Notes: generated by a model not told the origin, from the sequence alone. A DNA stretch of 64,000 bases from Shewanella livingstonensis (GCF_003855395.1 NZ_CP034015.1:1932001-1996000); one strand, 5' to 3'. Counted from the stretch's first letter, positions 16,165 through 27,091 are shown. Made by a program: numbers and translations.

Positions 16165-19100
16165 GATGACGTCTCCGGTGCACGATTGTCTGTTTGACCT
16201 GAAAATAAGCGGTCGAGTTGTTCGATTAATGCTTGCGGTGGTTTGTCATAAAATACCCCCGCGCCCGGGTGTTCAGGATGCATACCGCGTAAAAACAGAT
16301 AATAGCTGCCGCCAATATGTTGCTGATAATTATAGTCTGGTAATCTAAGCGATAAGTAGCGATGCAATGCCAAGGTATACAAGATGTATTGTAAATTATA
16401 ACGATGAGCATTAATGGCTTTGGCCATGGCAGAGCGAGTGTAGTCGCTATATTTATCGCCCAAATGGTTGGACTTATAGTCGGCAATACAGAATTGGCCT
16501 TGATGCTCAAAGATTAAATCGATAAAGCCTTTTAACATGCCTTTTAAGGTGTCAAAGTCGAGTCCGCCGACATAACCGTGCTGTTGCAAAATATGATTTA
16601 ATTGCGATGCTTGTAAGGTTGAAATCGGCAGGTAAAACTCCATTTCGACCATTTTTTGCTTGATGCCTAATTGGCTTAATGTCAGTGAGGTGTCTTGTGA
16701 CGATGGCTCGATAAACAGCGGCGCGGCCAATATTTGCTGATACCAGTCCATTAGCGGCTGTTGCCATAGGGTTTCGTCAAAACCATATTGTTTCATGGCT
16801 TTGGCCAGTGCTGGTGACAGCTCGGTGTCTGCTTGGGTAAAATCAAACAGTTCTAGCACTAAATGCATAAAACTACCGGTATTAGCACCGCGCTCGAAAC
16901 TAAAGCGATCCAGTACGGGTTCGGTGAGAACGTCATCTTGCAACTGTAATTGGATTAACTCATCGGTGAAGTCTTCATCGTCAGCACCGGGTGCGACTCT
17001 CTCGTGAGGCAAATGTTTGACTAAGCCTGAATAACTGCCCACTCGCCATGCCAGGCTCTTTTTCCGAGTTACTATTTTGGCCGCTAGCGGGTCATTGTTA
17101 TCGTGGATATCAGCGAGCACGGAATCGTCAATATCGTTGCTTAAGCATTCGACACTTATTGCCGGCAAGGTGGCAATAGCATTCACTTTGGCTTGAATTA
17201 GGTTAAAGTCGGCTTTTTTGTCGGTAATGCCCAGCAGATAACCGATACCTGTTTCATGCAATTGGCTGCTGATCCCCGCCTTTAATTGACGGCTTTGGTT
17301 GGCAATATACAAATAACACACATAAACTGGCCGGGTTAACGCCACATATAACAGGCGTAAATCTTCAGCGAGGGTTTCTTGTTTGAGTTGTTCCCAGCCT
17401 TCGTCGGTGGCGTCGATGTCCCAAATAAGTTGTTCATTTTTATGGTACATCATTGGTGCCGGGCGTTTTTTATGACCACGGGCTAGGCTGACAAACGGCA
17501 CAAAACATACCGGATATTCTAAGCCCTTACTTTTATGAATAGTGACAATTTGCACCAAGTTTTGTTCGCTTTCTAGGCGCAGTTGTTGCTCGTCACCGCC
17601 ATTATTACCAATCAGCTGTTGCTCATACCAGTTAATAAGGGCGCTGTTGCCATCAAGTTCGGTGGCTTTTTGCTGTAGTAATTCAGCTAAATGCCTAAAG
17701 TCGGTTAAGCGTCTTTCACCTGATGCTTTGGCATCTGCGGCGTTGTCTTCATCAGCATCATTAACGCTATTGTCACTGTTGCTGCTATAAGAGCTGTCAC
17801 TATTGTTGTCATTCCCACGCAGAGCATTAGCATTGCTGTTATCAACATTATTAATGTCGGTCGTGACAGATTGCGACAAATAGCGGTGGATTAATTGGGT
17901 TTCGCTGGCAAAGTTAAGCAGTGCTGGCATTACGCCGCGTTGTTGCCATAACTGATGCCAATGAGTGAATTGATCTAGTACCCGCTGACGTTGTTCTTCA
18001 TCTTGATTAAATTGATGAATGCGCAGGGCATTAAAACCGACTAGCTCAGTGGCCAGTGCGGCGCGGATAGCGCGTTCATCTTTTGGTGTGGCTAACGCAT
18101 ATAGTAGAATCGCCATTTCTCGAGCTTCAATAGTGTTAAACACACTGTCTCGGCTTAAAAATACCGCGCCAATTTTACGGGCCGATAATGCCGCTTTCAT
18201 TACCGCGGCTTCATTTCTGTCGCGCACTAATATGGCGATGTCTTTAGCGATTAACGGCTTACTCGGTTGGCTTTGGCTAGAATGAACGTTACATAACCCT
18301 TGTTGTGATTCAGTGAGTAAGCGCTTTATTTCACTGGCAGCATCTGCGGCCAGGCGTTGTCTTGCGGTAGTTTTATTGAGGCCATTAACATCGTCTTCGG
18401 CTAATAAGCGGATCCGCAACGCTGCTGGATTTGTTGTCGCTTCACTCAGGTGTTTATTGGCTGCCGATGATGGGGTTTTAACAATATCATAGGGGATAGC
18501 TTGGCTAATAAACGGGTCTTGGTGTTGGCTAAAAAGCTGATTAACGCCATTGACTAACTGAGTTGATGAGCGGTAATTGGTGTCAAGATTATAATGAGCC
18601 TGTGTTTGTTGGCGCGCAGCAATATAAGTATAAATATCGGCACCACGGAAAGCATAAATAGCCTGCTTAGGATCGCCAATCATTAATAAACTTAAGCGCC
18701 CCTTGTTAGCGTCATCATTGTTGTTGTCATTACTAATGTCGTCATTACTTATACTGTCATCATCTGGGCTGTTCACCCTTGTATCTGCGGTTAAGCCCAG
18801 TTGTGATGCTAGCGGCTGTTGATACACCTGATTAAAAATGGTGAATTGTAGTGGGTCGGTGTCTTGGAACTCATCAATTAATGCGACCGGAAAACGCTTA
18901 GCAATAGCATGGGCGAGGGTGATCGGGTTTTGGCTGAGCGCCATGGCTAAGCTGAGCAATAGGTCATCGGGTGTCATCAAATTGCGTTGCTGTTTTTGGC
19001 CGGCAAAGCGTTGGCGAATACCCTCACGGGCGCGCACTAAAAATGACGGAATAAGCTGATTAATTAACTCCAATAAACGCTCAATATGGTCTAGTAACGG

Positions 19101-20024
19101 CGCTTCATCCGCACTGGGGATAACGCCACCTTTATTGAGTTTAAGCTCTGATAATGCCAGTTGCTCCATCGCTTTTATTGGCGGTAATCCTTGGCCAAAT
19201 TTTACCCAGTTACTAATGCTATCAAACAGTTGGCTAAGTTTAGGGTAGCCGTCGGTACCTTTACCAAAACGTTGACCGTTTAATGGCAGCGATTGCAATA
19301 ATTCAAGGGTGCTGTCGTGCAGGCTTTGCCACAATAAGCTAAAGCGGCTGATACTTTGGCTTAGCTGTTGTTGTAGGGTTTCAAAGGCTGGAGGTTGTTT
19401 TGATAACACCGCTTGGCTTGCACCTAATAACGGTCGCAGTTTTTGTGCTAACACGTCTGGTTCGGCAAACACATCACTAATGGCTTGGGCTAAAAAGGGC
19501 GGTAATGGATAACACACTTCACGCCAGAAATCGCGCACCGCATGGTGTAAAAACTCACTGTCGTCGAGGGTGAATTCGGACTCAAATAACAATGACGACT
19601 CAAATGCCATGTCTGACAACACGCGTTGGCAAAAGGCATGAATGGTAAAAATAGCTGCCTCATCTAACGATTTTAACGCTAAGTCTAAGCGTCTTAACGC
19701 AATAGGACGTTCATCTTCCGAGGTGTCATGGTAAAGCTGTTCAATAAATTCATCGTTTACGGCTAGGCCTAAAAAGCGTTTAAACGCTAAGTTAATCCGC
19801 TTACGAATTCGGTCTCTGAGTTCTTCGGTTGCGGCGTTGGTGAAGGTAACCACCAAAATTTGCTCACAACTTAACGGCGCTTTACCACCGTGGCCTAACA
19901 ATAAACGTAAATACAAACCGGAAATGGTATAGGTTTTCCCCGTACCAGCACTGGCTTCAATTAAGCTGGAACCGCGAAACGGTAAGGTGAGGGCATTAAG
20001 CGGTGTCACGGTAATAGCGTCCAT
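16158..20024 (-). CDS. recB: Exodeoxyribonuclease V beta subunit
   Basis: RecB is the 3'-5' helicase and nuclease of RecBCD. The 1288-residue protein starts with the UvrD-type Walker A ASAGTGKT (24-31), carries ALIDEFQDTDPLQ as Walker B, IVTIHKSKGLEYPVCFVPF as a C-terminal helicase motif, and ends with the nuclease domain, where FIDLIFEHQGQFCIADYKSNH holds the catalytic aspartate and DYK. It is translationally coupled to recC by a TAATG overlap with AGGAG upstream. Two Asn/Asp/Ser-rich low-complexity insertions (about DNA 18705-18778 and 17731-17865) interrupt otherwise normal helicase sequence and make it longer than the E. coli protein. Confidence 0.96.
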   Translation of the reverse strand: MDAITVTPLNALTLPFRGSSLIEASAGTGKTYTISGLYLRLLLGHGGKAPLSCEQILVVTFTNAATEELRDRIRKRINLAFKRFLGLAVNDEFIEQLYHDTSEDERPIALRRLDLALKSLDEAAIFTIHAFCQRVLSDMAFESSLLFESEFTLDDSEFLHHAVRDFWREVCYPLPPFLAQAISDVFAEPDVLAQKLRPLLGASQAVLSKQPPAFETLQQQLSQSISRFSLLWQSLHDSTLELLQSLPLNGQRFGKGTDGYPKLSQLFDSISNWVKFGQGLPPIKAMEQLALSELKLNKGGVIPSADEAPLLDHIERLLELINQLIPSFLVRAREGIRQRFAGQKQQRNLMTPDDLLLSLAMALSQNPITLAHAIAKRFPVALIDEFQDTDPLQFTIFNQVYQQPLASQLGLTADTRVNSPDDDSISNDDISNDNNNDDANKGRLSLLMIGDPKQAIYAFRGADIYTYIAARQQTQAHYNLDTNYRSSTQLVNGVNQLFSQHQDPFISQAIPYDIVKTPSSAANKHLSEATTNPAALRIRLLAEDDVNGLNKTTARQRLAADAASEIKRLLTESQQGLCNVHSSQSQPSKPLIAKDIAILVRDRNEAAVMKAALSARKIGAVFLSRDSVFNTIEAREMAILLYALATPKDERAIRAALATELVGFNALRIHQFNQDEEQRQRVLDQFTHWHQLWQQRGVMPALLNFASETQLIHRYLSQSVTTDINNVDNSNANALRGNDNNSDSSYSSNSDNSVNDADEDNAADAKASGERRLTDFRHLAELLQQKATELDGNSALINWYEQQLIGNNGGDEQQLRLESEQNLVQIVTIHKSKGLEYPVCFVPFVSLARGHKKRPAPMMYHKNEQLIWDIDATDEGWEQLKQETLAEDLRLLYVALTRPVYVCYLYIANQSRQLKAGISSQLHETGIGYLLGITDKKADFNLIQAKVNAIATLPAISVECLSNDIDDSVLADIHDNNDPLAAKIVTRKKSLAWRVGSYSGLVKHLPHERVAPGADDEDFTDELIQLQLQDDVLTEPVLDRFSFERGANTGSFMHLVLELFDFTQADTELSPALAKAMKQYGFDETLWQQPLMDWYQQILAAPLFIEPSSQDTSLTLSQLGIKQKMVEMEFYLPISTLQASQLNHILQQHGYVGGLDFDTLKGMLKGFIDLIFEHQGQFCIADYKSNHLGDKYSDYTRSAMAKAINAHRYNLQYILYTLALHRYLSLRLPDYNYQQHIGGSYYLFLRGMHPEHPGAGVFYDKPPQALIEQLDRLFSGQTDNRAPETSSC

Positions 20025-23000
20025 TAATGCGCTCCTAATTTAGCTGCGTTGGCAATGAGTTGCGCTTGAATATCGACCGCGGTGCCACTGACAAAGGTGT
20101 CTAATTCTGCCAGTTTATCTTTGTGATACTGGCTTAACATGGGTTGCAGCAAATGGCTGGCTAATGCACCAAACCTAGCTTCGCTAAAGTCTTCTGGGAA
20201 ATGGAATAAACGCTGGTTATGTGGGTCGTGCCCTTCGCCGAATTGGTTTTGGCCGTCATCCCATTTTTTCTGAGCTTTAAGCAGCTTTTCTTCATGGTCG
20301 CCATCGGTTTCAACATAGGCGAAAGCGGTTTTAGGCATAAAACACAATGGTTGAGTCTGGCCTTGAATAAAACCAATGATAAAGCGCATTAGCTGCGCCT
20401 TGGCTTGCTCGGCAGTTATTGGCGCAAAGGCATGAAAATGGCCAATGTCGAGTAGGTAACTAAATTGATTTTTACCTAACCCCGAGCTAGATGAACTGGC
20501 CATAGCATGAATACATAAGTGGCGAAGGTATACCCGAATAAAATCTCGTCCGTGGGCAGTACCCGGGCGATAATTGACTAAGCCTTTAGGCAAAATATCG
20601 TCAATACGACCAACAAGATTGACCCGCATAAAAGAGGGTTGGCTGTTTTGTGGTGAGTCTGCTTGTACTGGTAAACCGTGCGCAGATAGATCATGCTCCG
20701 GAAAATCATGCATTGGTAGTGGTAGATCAAAGTTAACATCCACATTCAAGGTGTGCATGGCTTGTTGGTCTTGTAAAAATTGTACTCGATTAATCAACGG
20801 CGATATATCACGTAAATATTGATTAATTAACAAGTCGTCAAACGGCGCCATTGGCAATTCACCGCTGGTTTTGAGCTTACTGAGTAATTCATGATCTGGG
20901 CTGTCGAGTTGATGTTCAATGGCATTGTCGAGCATGCGTGATTGCAATAAATAACGCTCGAGTGCATTTAAGCTAAACGGTTCGTCATTGTCATCGGCTT
21001 GAATATCCAGTGATAAATCGACTTTTAAACTACGGTTGAAAAAGAATTGCGCTGGATTACGATAAAAACGAATTAATGCCGACAATTCGAGTTCGACCAC
21101 TTTAATGCCTTCGCTATTAATATGAGTATGGGCAAACACTTCATCTGCCTGTTCGGTCGACAAGGGTAATGCTTGCTCAAAAAAGTGATTGTTAATGGTC
21201 GCATTGGCTGGTGGCGGGCACCATTGGGCATTAAAACTGTGTTGCAGTTTATTCACACTATCAGCCGATTGTGGTGTTTCTCGGAAAAGTTTAGCGTCAA
21301 AAGGCTGCAAAGGTTGTGCTTGAATAAGCTGTGCCAGTACGGCTTTGTCAGCGTCATCAAGGTTGATTTTGGCTTGTTGTTCAGGCTGCTGTGCCAGTTT
21401 TAGTGGCAAGTAGCTGAGTTGACAATATTCGACCAGTTCAGACACTAACATTGAGGCGATACGTTCGGCATTATCACGTTCACTGTGGCCAATATAACTG
21501 ATGTACAGTTGCTCTCTGGCAGACAATAACGCTTCTAAAAACAGATAACGGTCATCTAATCGGCGCGAGCGATCGCCTTTTTTAGGGCCAAAATGCGCCA
21601 TTAAATCAAAGCCGACAGGATGTTGTACTCGCGGATAAACGCCGTCATTCATACCCAGCAAACACACCACTTTAAAAGGAATAGAGCGCATTGGCATTAA
21701 AGTACAAAAATTGACGCTGCCAGCAAGGTAACGTTGGCCGACACGAGATTCTGTTAAGCGTTGATTAAACCACTGTTTTAGGACTTCTATATCGACTTGG
21801 CCTTGATGGCCAGCGCTTTCAAGCTCAGTGTCTAGGGTAACCAATGCATCCCGAATGGCTTGAATTTGCTCACGCTCGTCATCTGTGGTGTCGTAGCAAT
21901 CGACGAGTAGTTGTTGTAATTGCTCTAGGCGTTCGCTGGTGCTGTAGTCGCTGGCGAATAGGGTAAAATACGTGTCGATGGTTTCTAAAAAGTTGAGCAA
22001 CTTACCTAATGCCTGCGATGACTGACCTTCAATGCCTTGCACCATTAAAGTATCGCGATAAATATCGGCATCGTCGTTAAAGGCGTAGCCAAGGATTAAA
22101 CGCTTAATACCAAATGCCCATGAGTTTTGCGCAAAAGGTTGAACGCCCAATTGGCTGCGAGTTTGTTCACTGCGGCCCCAACGCACATTGGCATCGTCTA
22201 GCCAGCGGCGAATTAATGATAATTCGTCATCATCCAGTTGGAAGCGGCGCAAAATTGCTGGCACTTCTAAAATACCGATAATGTCTGTTAAGCCAAAGCG
22301 GCTTTGATTGATGTTTAACAGGCTTAAAAAGCTATTGATTAACGGTGATTCTTGCGCTGCGCCCCTGTCGGCAATGGCGTAGGGTATGTAATAGTCGCCT
22401 TTTTGTGGATTTTTGTCAGCAAAATACTGACTGTTAGCGGTACCAAATACCGCATCAATATACGGTGCGTAGGCTGCCACATCGGGCATCATGATCACTA
22501 TGTCTTTTGGGGTTAATTCACTGTTGTTAGACAGCAATGCTAAAAGATGATCATGTAAGGTTTCAACTTCACGCAAGGCACTGTGGCAACTGCGTAAGGT
22601 AATTGAGTTATCACTTGGCAATAATTTACGTCGAGCGTCAATATCTTGGTATAAATCTGCATTTGGCCCTAATGGTTGCCCAAGCGTTTCCATTTGTAAT
22701 ATATCGTATTGTACTCCGTGCAGTAGATTATTTGGCTCGGGTTCGACATAACAATCGTAACCAAAGTCGGTATGTTCCGGCGGTAGGCTAAGCATTAAAT
22801 CAAGCAGTTCACGGCCCATTTGACCATTATTGGCCAATATCGGGTTACCCACTTCGAGTTTGTCTTCCCAGTCTTGGTCGAGTTGTTTTTTGTTAGCATA
22901 TTGCAACGCCATGCGGGCGCGGGTTTTCGGTTCAACAATATCACCCCAATAGTGCTGGCAAGGGCTGAGCGACAACATAATCACATCAATACGGCTAGCC

Positions 23001-23809
23001 AAGTGGTACAGCACATCGAGGGTTTGTGGCGGCATAGATGAAATACCAAATACGTATAATCGAGCCGGCAACATCGATAAATCGGTATCTGGATTGGCTA
23101 AGGTCGCAATTAAGTCAGCATGTAAATTGGCGCGATGATAATGGCTGGCGTGCAAATGATGTTGGTTATAGTCGATTAATGCTCGCCACAGAATAGGTTG
23201 CCATTGTTGGTTTTCATCTAACGCCAAGCGGTTGTCTAGGCTCGATAATGGCTGGTTTTGCTCCCACGCTAAAATCCACTCAGGGCGATAAACTAAGTAT
23301 TGGTCAAAAATATCGGCAATGCGGCCACACAATTGAAATAGCTTAATGGCATCATGTGACTGATTGAGCTGCAATATGGCGTGGCTGTTCGTTGTATTAG
23401 CATCGATATCAGTTTCAGTATCGGTATCAGCTATATCAGTAGTGCTATCAACTTGAGGCGATAAGTACTGTTTGAGTGGGCTAAAGTCTGGGTTATCTAA
23501 CAGACTTGGTAATAAGTCCATTAACTTCCAGGTCATCGCCGCTTTGGTAAAAGCGTTATCTTTTGGTACATCGGGCAGCAAGTCGTGGCATAACTGCCAG
23601 GTAAAACTTGAGGGTAACGGGAACGATAATGCTGCGGCAATGCCATTGTGTTTGGCGATTTCTAAACGCAGCCAAGTCGACATCCCGGGGCTTTGAACTA
23701 ACACATGCTCACTGGCTAATAAACTGACGTTATCTAAACGAATAGCCAGTAGTTTGGCCAGTTGTTCAGATAACACTTCCATCTGATTAGATTGAATTAA
23801 AGTAAGCAT
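20024..23809 (-). CDS. recC: Exodeoxyribonuclease V gamma subunit
   Basis: RecC is the Chi-recognising scaffold of RecBCD and guides the split DNA strands. The 1261-residue protein begins LTLIQSNQMEVLSEQLAKLL and contains HVLVQSPGMSTWLRLEIAKH, VIMMPDVAAYAPYIDAVFG and FCTLMPMRSIPFKVVCLLGMNDGVYPR, all typical RecC blocks. It is first in the recC-recB-recD operon, with its promoter expected in the 103-bp gap to the transglutaminase gene. A Thr/Asp-rich low-complexity insertion (DNA about 23388-23455) is present near residue 120-140, echoing those of RecB. The protein is longer than the roughly 1120 residues of the E. coli form. Confidence 0.95.
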   Translation of the reverse strand: MLTLIQSNQMEVLSEQLAKLLAIRLDNVSLLASEHVLVQSPGMSTWLRLEIAKHNGIAAALSFPLPSSFTWQLCHDLLPDVPKDNAFTKAAMTWKLMDLLPSLLDNPDFSPLKQYLSPQVDSTTDIADTDTETDIDANTTNSHAILQLNQSHDAIKLFQLCGRIADIFDQYLVYRPEWILAWEQNQPLSSLDNRLALDENQQWQPILWRALIDYNQHHLHASHYHRANLHADLIATLANPDTDLSMLPARLYVFGISSMPPQTLDVLYHLASRIDVIMLSLSPCQHYWGDIVEPKTRARMALQYANKKQLDQDWEDKLEVGNPILANNGQMGRELLDLMLSLPPEHTDFGYDCYVEPEPNNLLHGVQYDILQMETLGQPLGPNADLYQDIDARRKLLPSDNSITLRSCHSALREVETLHDHLLALLSNNSELTPKDIVIMMPDVAAYAPYIDAVFGTANSQYFADKNPQKGDYYIPYAIADRGAAQESPLINSFLSLLNINQSRFGLTDIIGILEVPAILRRFQLDDDELSLIRRWLDDANVRWGRSEQTRSQLGVQPFAQNSWAFGIKRLILGYAFNDDADIYRDTLMVQGIEGQSSQALGKLLNFLETIDTYFTLFASDYSTSERLEQLQQLLVDCYDTTDDEREQIQAIRDALVTLDTELESAGHQGQVDIEVLKQWFNQRLTESRVGQRYLAGSVNFCTLMPMRSIPFKVVCLLGMNDGVYPRVQHPVGFDLMAHFGPKKGDRSRRLDDRYLFLEALLSAREQLYISYIGHSERDNAERIASMLVSELVEYCQLSYLPLKLAQQPEQQAKINLDDADKAVLAQLIQAQPLQPFDAKLFRETPQSADSVNKLQHSFNAQWCPPPANATINNHFFEQALPLSTEQADEVFAHTHINSEGIKVVELELSALIRFYRNPAQFFFNRSLKVDLSLDIQADDNDEPFSLNALERYLLQSRMLDNAIEHQLDSPDHELLSKLKTSGELPMAPFDDLLINQYLRDISPLINRVQFLQDQQAMHTLNVDVNFDLPLPMHDFPEHDLSAHGLPVQADSPQNSQPSFMRVNLVGRIDDILPKGLVNYRPGTAHGRDFIRVYLRHLCIHAMASSSSSGLGKNQFSYLLDIGHFHAFAPITAEQAKAQLMRFIIGFIQGQTQPLCFMPKTAFAYVETDGDHEEKLLKAQKKWDDGQNQFGEGHDPHNQRLFHFPEDFSEARFGALASHLLQPMLSQYHKDKLAELDTFVSGTAVDIQAQLIANAAKLGAH

Positions 23810-23912
23810 GGTCGATCCGCTAATTTGAGATTAATTCATTCTATGGACTCTGGGTTAAATCATCAATCAAAACCGTTAATAATCAGGATGATTGCTGCTG
23901 TATTGCACAAGA

Positions 23913-25964
23913 TTAACTGCGCAGTAGTCGCAGGCGTAAACGGCGATATAGCTGGCTAAATTGTTGCTGCTGTTGTTGCGCTTGCGATTCCGACAGCGGT
24001 TGATATTTAAGTGCCATAAAGGCATGACTTAACGCACTAAAGTCGGCTGCAATCTGAGGTGAAAGGGCGCTTAAATGTGTATTAACCGCAGCCACATAGG
24101 TAGAAGGTGCTTGGCCTTGTTGGCGGGCGATGCCTTTTTTAGCTAAGCGCTGACAAATGATGTCATAACGTTTATTGAGTGGATCTTGGTTACGATCAAA
24201 GCTAAACAACCCAGCATAGTAAGCAATAATTAGCGCGATAATGATAAAGCTAAAAATCATTAATAAGGCGATTTTAGTGCTGCTGACATCCCCCAATAGT
24301 TTAGCTAATACTTGCTGTTTTCGTTGTTCGTCAAAACCTAATACCCATACACTCCAATAATAATCGACACTGGCAAACTGTTGGCGTAATTCATTTAACC
24401 ATGGGTATTGCTTCATGTGCAGCGTGCTAAATGGGCTGTCTTGTAAGTAACTGCTTTGGCTGTCAAAGGTGGCATCAAAACCATCGAGTACCCGCTGCGG
24501 TGCAATCATCGCTGTCGGGTCAAAACGTTGCCAACCTTGACCTTCTAACCACACTTCAGTCCAGGCATGGGCCATGTATTGATAGACACTGTAATAGCCT
24601 GCTTTGGCGTTGTATTCGCCGCCTTGATAACCAGCAACCATCCGCGTTGGCAAACCGCTCGCACGAGCCATAAAAACTAGTGCAGAGGCATAATGAGCAC
24701 AAAATCCGGCGCGATTTTCAAATAAAAAGTCATCAATTTGTTGCTCACCGACAGTCGGTGGACTCAAGGTGTAATAATAGGCTTGTTCAGCAAAGTAATT
24801 CATCATCGCATTAATGCGCGCTTGTGGATCGGGATAATCTTTGGCGAACTGCAAACCGAGTTTTCGGGTTTTTGGATTGCTATTGGCTGGCAACGTAAGG
24901 TTGAGCTGTTTAGAATTTGAGTCGAGTTTGAGATCCATAATCGTGTCAGGATATGAGGTCACTCTATAACTCATACGCTGATCGACAGGCCTTAACGAAT
25001 ACAAACGATAATCTGCTAATTCAACCACTTGATCATTGCTGCTAAACGCTTCATCTAAACCATATAACCATTTTTGATGACTGGGTTCGCTAATCACCAC
25101 ATAGTCGATTTTTCTATTATTGTTGTTGGCAATAGGAGCTTGGCGATCGGGTTTATTAAAATAGGCCTGCCGTTGAATTTGCTTAATGGCTGGGTCCTGG
25201 CGCCAGGTTTTGCCGTCATAATTTTCCATTACCAGGGTACGCCAATATAAATCCTGGTTGGCAGGTCCTAGGGTGCTGCCATCTGGGTTGTCAAAACCGA
25301 CGCGAAAGGCCAGCTCTGCTGAGCGAGTGAGCTTACTAATGTCACCAAATGACACTTCATCAGACAAACCGGTTTTGGCCGTTTTCATATTGGGCACTAA
25401 CCATAGTGGCCCGAGGCGTGGGAACACCACAAACAGTAATATGGCTAACGGTAGGCTTTGTAATATTATTTTAAGGCTAAAACTGAGGTTAGCGACTTTG
25501 TTAGATTTGTCTTGATAAACGCTGATTAACACACCCGTATTGAGCACCGCAACAGCTAATAAGTGTAGGGTATTAAGCATGCTTTGTTGATCAAGCAAGA
25601 TCAGGCCGATAAGAAAATAGCCGACTAACACAATGGCTTTAACGTCTCTAAGTTCACGCATTTCAATGTATTTTAACGCGTAACCTAATATCAGTAAGTT
25701 AACCAACGCATTGAGCAACCCTATTTGGCTCGACACTAAGGCGAGGGTGGTTGCGGCGCCAATGGCCAAAGTCGTCACCAATAGTTTAGGTGGCGCGGCT
25801 ACTTTGCCGAGAAAAATACCCACGCGCCAAACAAAACAAATGGCACAAATGCCAATGCTCCATAAAGTGGCTTGTTGATGCAAAGGGCTGAGGATAGCGA
25901 CATTCGTTACCAATAACCAAAATAAGGTATTGCGACTAATAATGGCATCAAAGTTATCGGTCAT
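23913..25964 (-). CDS. TgpA-type membrane transglutaminase-like protein (DUF3488)
   Basis: The 683-residue protein has about six N-terminal membrane segments (residues 10-200), a periplasmic transglutaminase-like domain, and a further membrane segment near 555-575. The catalytic Cys lies in NRAGFCAHYASALVFMARAS (about residue 419), the His in YMAHAWTEVWLEGQGW and the Asp in RFDPTA. This matches the TgpA family, whose cellular substrate is unknown; Pseudomonas TgpA is essential. It is last of three coupled genes (MoxR-DUF58-TgpA), overlapping the DUF58 gene by ATGA. The trio is thought to act on envelope protein processing or assembly. Confidence 0.9.
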   Translation of the reverse strand: MTDNFDAIISRNTLFWLLVTNVAILSPLHQQATLWSIGICAICFVWRVGIFLGKVAAPPKLLVTTLAIGAATTLALVSSQIGLLNALVNLLILGYALKYIEMRELRDVKAIVLVGYFLIGLILLDQQSMLNTLHLLAVAVLNTGVLISVYQDKSNKVANLSFSLKIILQSLPLAILLFVVFPRLGPLWLVPNMKTAKTGLSDEVSFGDISKLTRSAELAFRVGFDNPDGSTLGPANQDLYWRTLVMENYDGKTWRQDPAIKQIQRQAYFNKPDRQAPIANNNNRKIDYVVISEPSHQKWLYGLDEAFSSNDQVVELADYRLYSLRPVDQRMSYRVTSYPDTIMDLKLDSNSKQLNLTLPANSNPKTRKLGLQFAKDYPDPQARINAMMNYFAEQAYYYTLSPPTVGEQQIDDFLFENRAGFCAHYASALVFMARASGLPTRMVAGYQGGEYNAKAGYYSVYQYMAHAWTEVWLEGQGWQRFDPTAMIAPQRVLDGFDATFDSQSSYLQDSPFSTLHMKQYPWLNELRQQFASVDYYWSVWVLGFDEQRKQQVLAKLLGDVSSTKIALLMIFSFIIIALIIAYYAGLFSFDRNQDPLNKRYDIICQRLAKKGIARQQGQAPSTYVAAVNTHLSALSPQIAADFSALSHAFMALKYQPLSESQAQQQQQQFSQLYRRLRLRLLRS

Positions 25965-27079
25965 AGTGATTTACCTACCGATGACGCCGTCACATCAGTT
26001 GAGCTAAAATCTGGGTTCATATTGGCGGGTAAACGATAAGTTGCAATCGCGGTTTGACAAGCCACGCGATGGGCTGCACCTGTTTGCTGATTGATAATAT
26101 GATCATCCAGAATTAAGCCAAATATTTGCTGAGTTTGGCTTAATTTATCGACTTGCCATGCGAGTTTACTTAGCCGGTGTTCAATGTCATTGCCTGATGT
26201 ATTGGCCAAGGTTAACCAAACGGGTAATCCTTCAGGTTCAGCAAACTCTTTGGATAACATGCCTTTGTCCTGGGCCCATTGTTTCCATGCTACTTGCTTG
26301 AGTGATTCGCCAGGAATATAAATGCGTAAGCCTTTGTAGTCATCAACACCTGGGCGCAATTTTCCGTGTTCATAGTGGTTATCATTGTCGCTGATGTGGC
26401 TTGTCAGTTCGATATCACACATTTCTGGTTTAGCAAAAATAACATGATGTATGTCTAAGTCGACATAGGACCATGCACAGCATAATCCTAACGGAAAGTA
26501 CGATGAGATCTTGATCCGTCCTGGAGTTAATCGGCCGCGCTTAGCGCCTTCAAATGGCACGATAGCAATGGTTTGCTCGTGCATTTGTTTAACGCGCACG
26601 TGGCGTTGATAACTAAATTGCAAACAAATTTGCTGGTGGGTGGTGTCGGGATTCTTTTGCCGAGTATGGCCCGTTAACATGATGGGAAACGGCATGCTGT
26701 CTTCAGCATAACCTGATGGTGGCGCCACCGCATTAAAGGTTAACCCGGCGAGGTTTTTATAGCTGTAAATAATGCAGGTATGGAACACACTGGCAAGTAA
26801 TAAGCTTAAACCAATCACTAAGTTGTTTTGGTAATTGGTGCCAAATAAATACAGTAAAACAATGAGTCCAATCCATACCAAACCAAAACCACTGGGTAAA
26901 ATAAAAATACCTTTATGGCTAAGGGTGATTTGTTTTTGCGCTGGTAGACGTTTACTTATCCACCTTGACCAGCGCCTGGTTAACGATGCAGGAATTAACC
27001 GACGAAATCGAGACGGCTTAATAGCGCCATTGGCATAGATTGCTGAAGAGTGCTTGTTTGTTGTCGTCGATTTAGCCAT
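25961..27079 (-). CDS. DUF58 domain membrane protein
   Basis: The 372-residue protein has two membrane segments (about 50-70 and 75-95) followed by a cytoplasmic part with the DUF58 signature YEHGKLRPGVDDYKGLRIYIPGESLKQVAWKQWA. DUF58 proteins are partners of MoxR ATPases and carry a von Willebrand-like fold. It lies 12 bases after the MoxR gene and overlaps the transglutaminase gene by four bases, so the three are one transcription unit. A role as adaptor between the ATPase and the membrane transglutaminase is inference from this conserved order. Confidence 0.88.
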   Translation of the reverse strand: MAKSTTTNKHSSAIYANGAIKPSRFRRLIPASLTRRWSRWISKRLPAQKQITLSHKGIFILPSGFGLVWIGLIVLLYLFGTNYQNNLVIGLSLLLASVFHTCIIYSYKNLAGLTFNAVAPPSGYAEDSMPFPIMLTGHTRQKNPDTTHQQICLQFSYQRHVRVKQMHEQTIAIVPFEGAKRGRLTPGRIKISSYFPLGLCCAWSYVDLDIHHVIFAKPEMCDIELTSHISDNDNHYEHGKLRPGVDDYKGLRIYIPGESLKQVAWKQWAQDKGMLSKEFAEPEGLPVWLTLANTSGNDIEHRLSKLAWQVDKLSQTQQIFGLILDDHIINQQTGAAHRVACQTAIATYRLPANMNPDFSSTDVTASSVGKSL

Positions 27080-27091
27080 GTGCCTGCGCCG

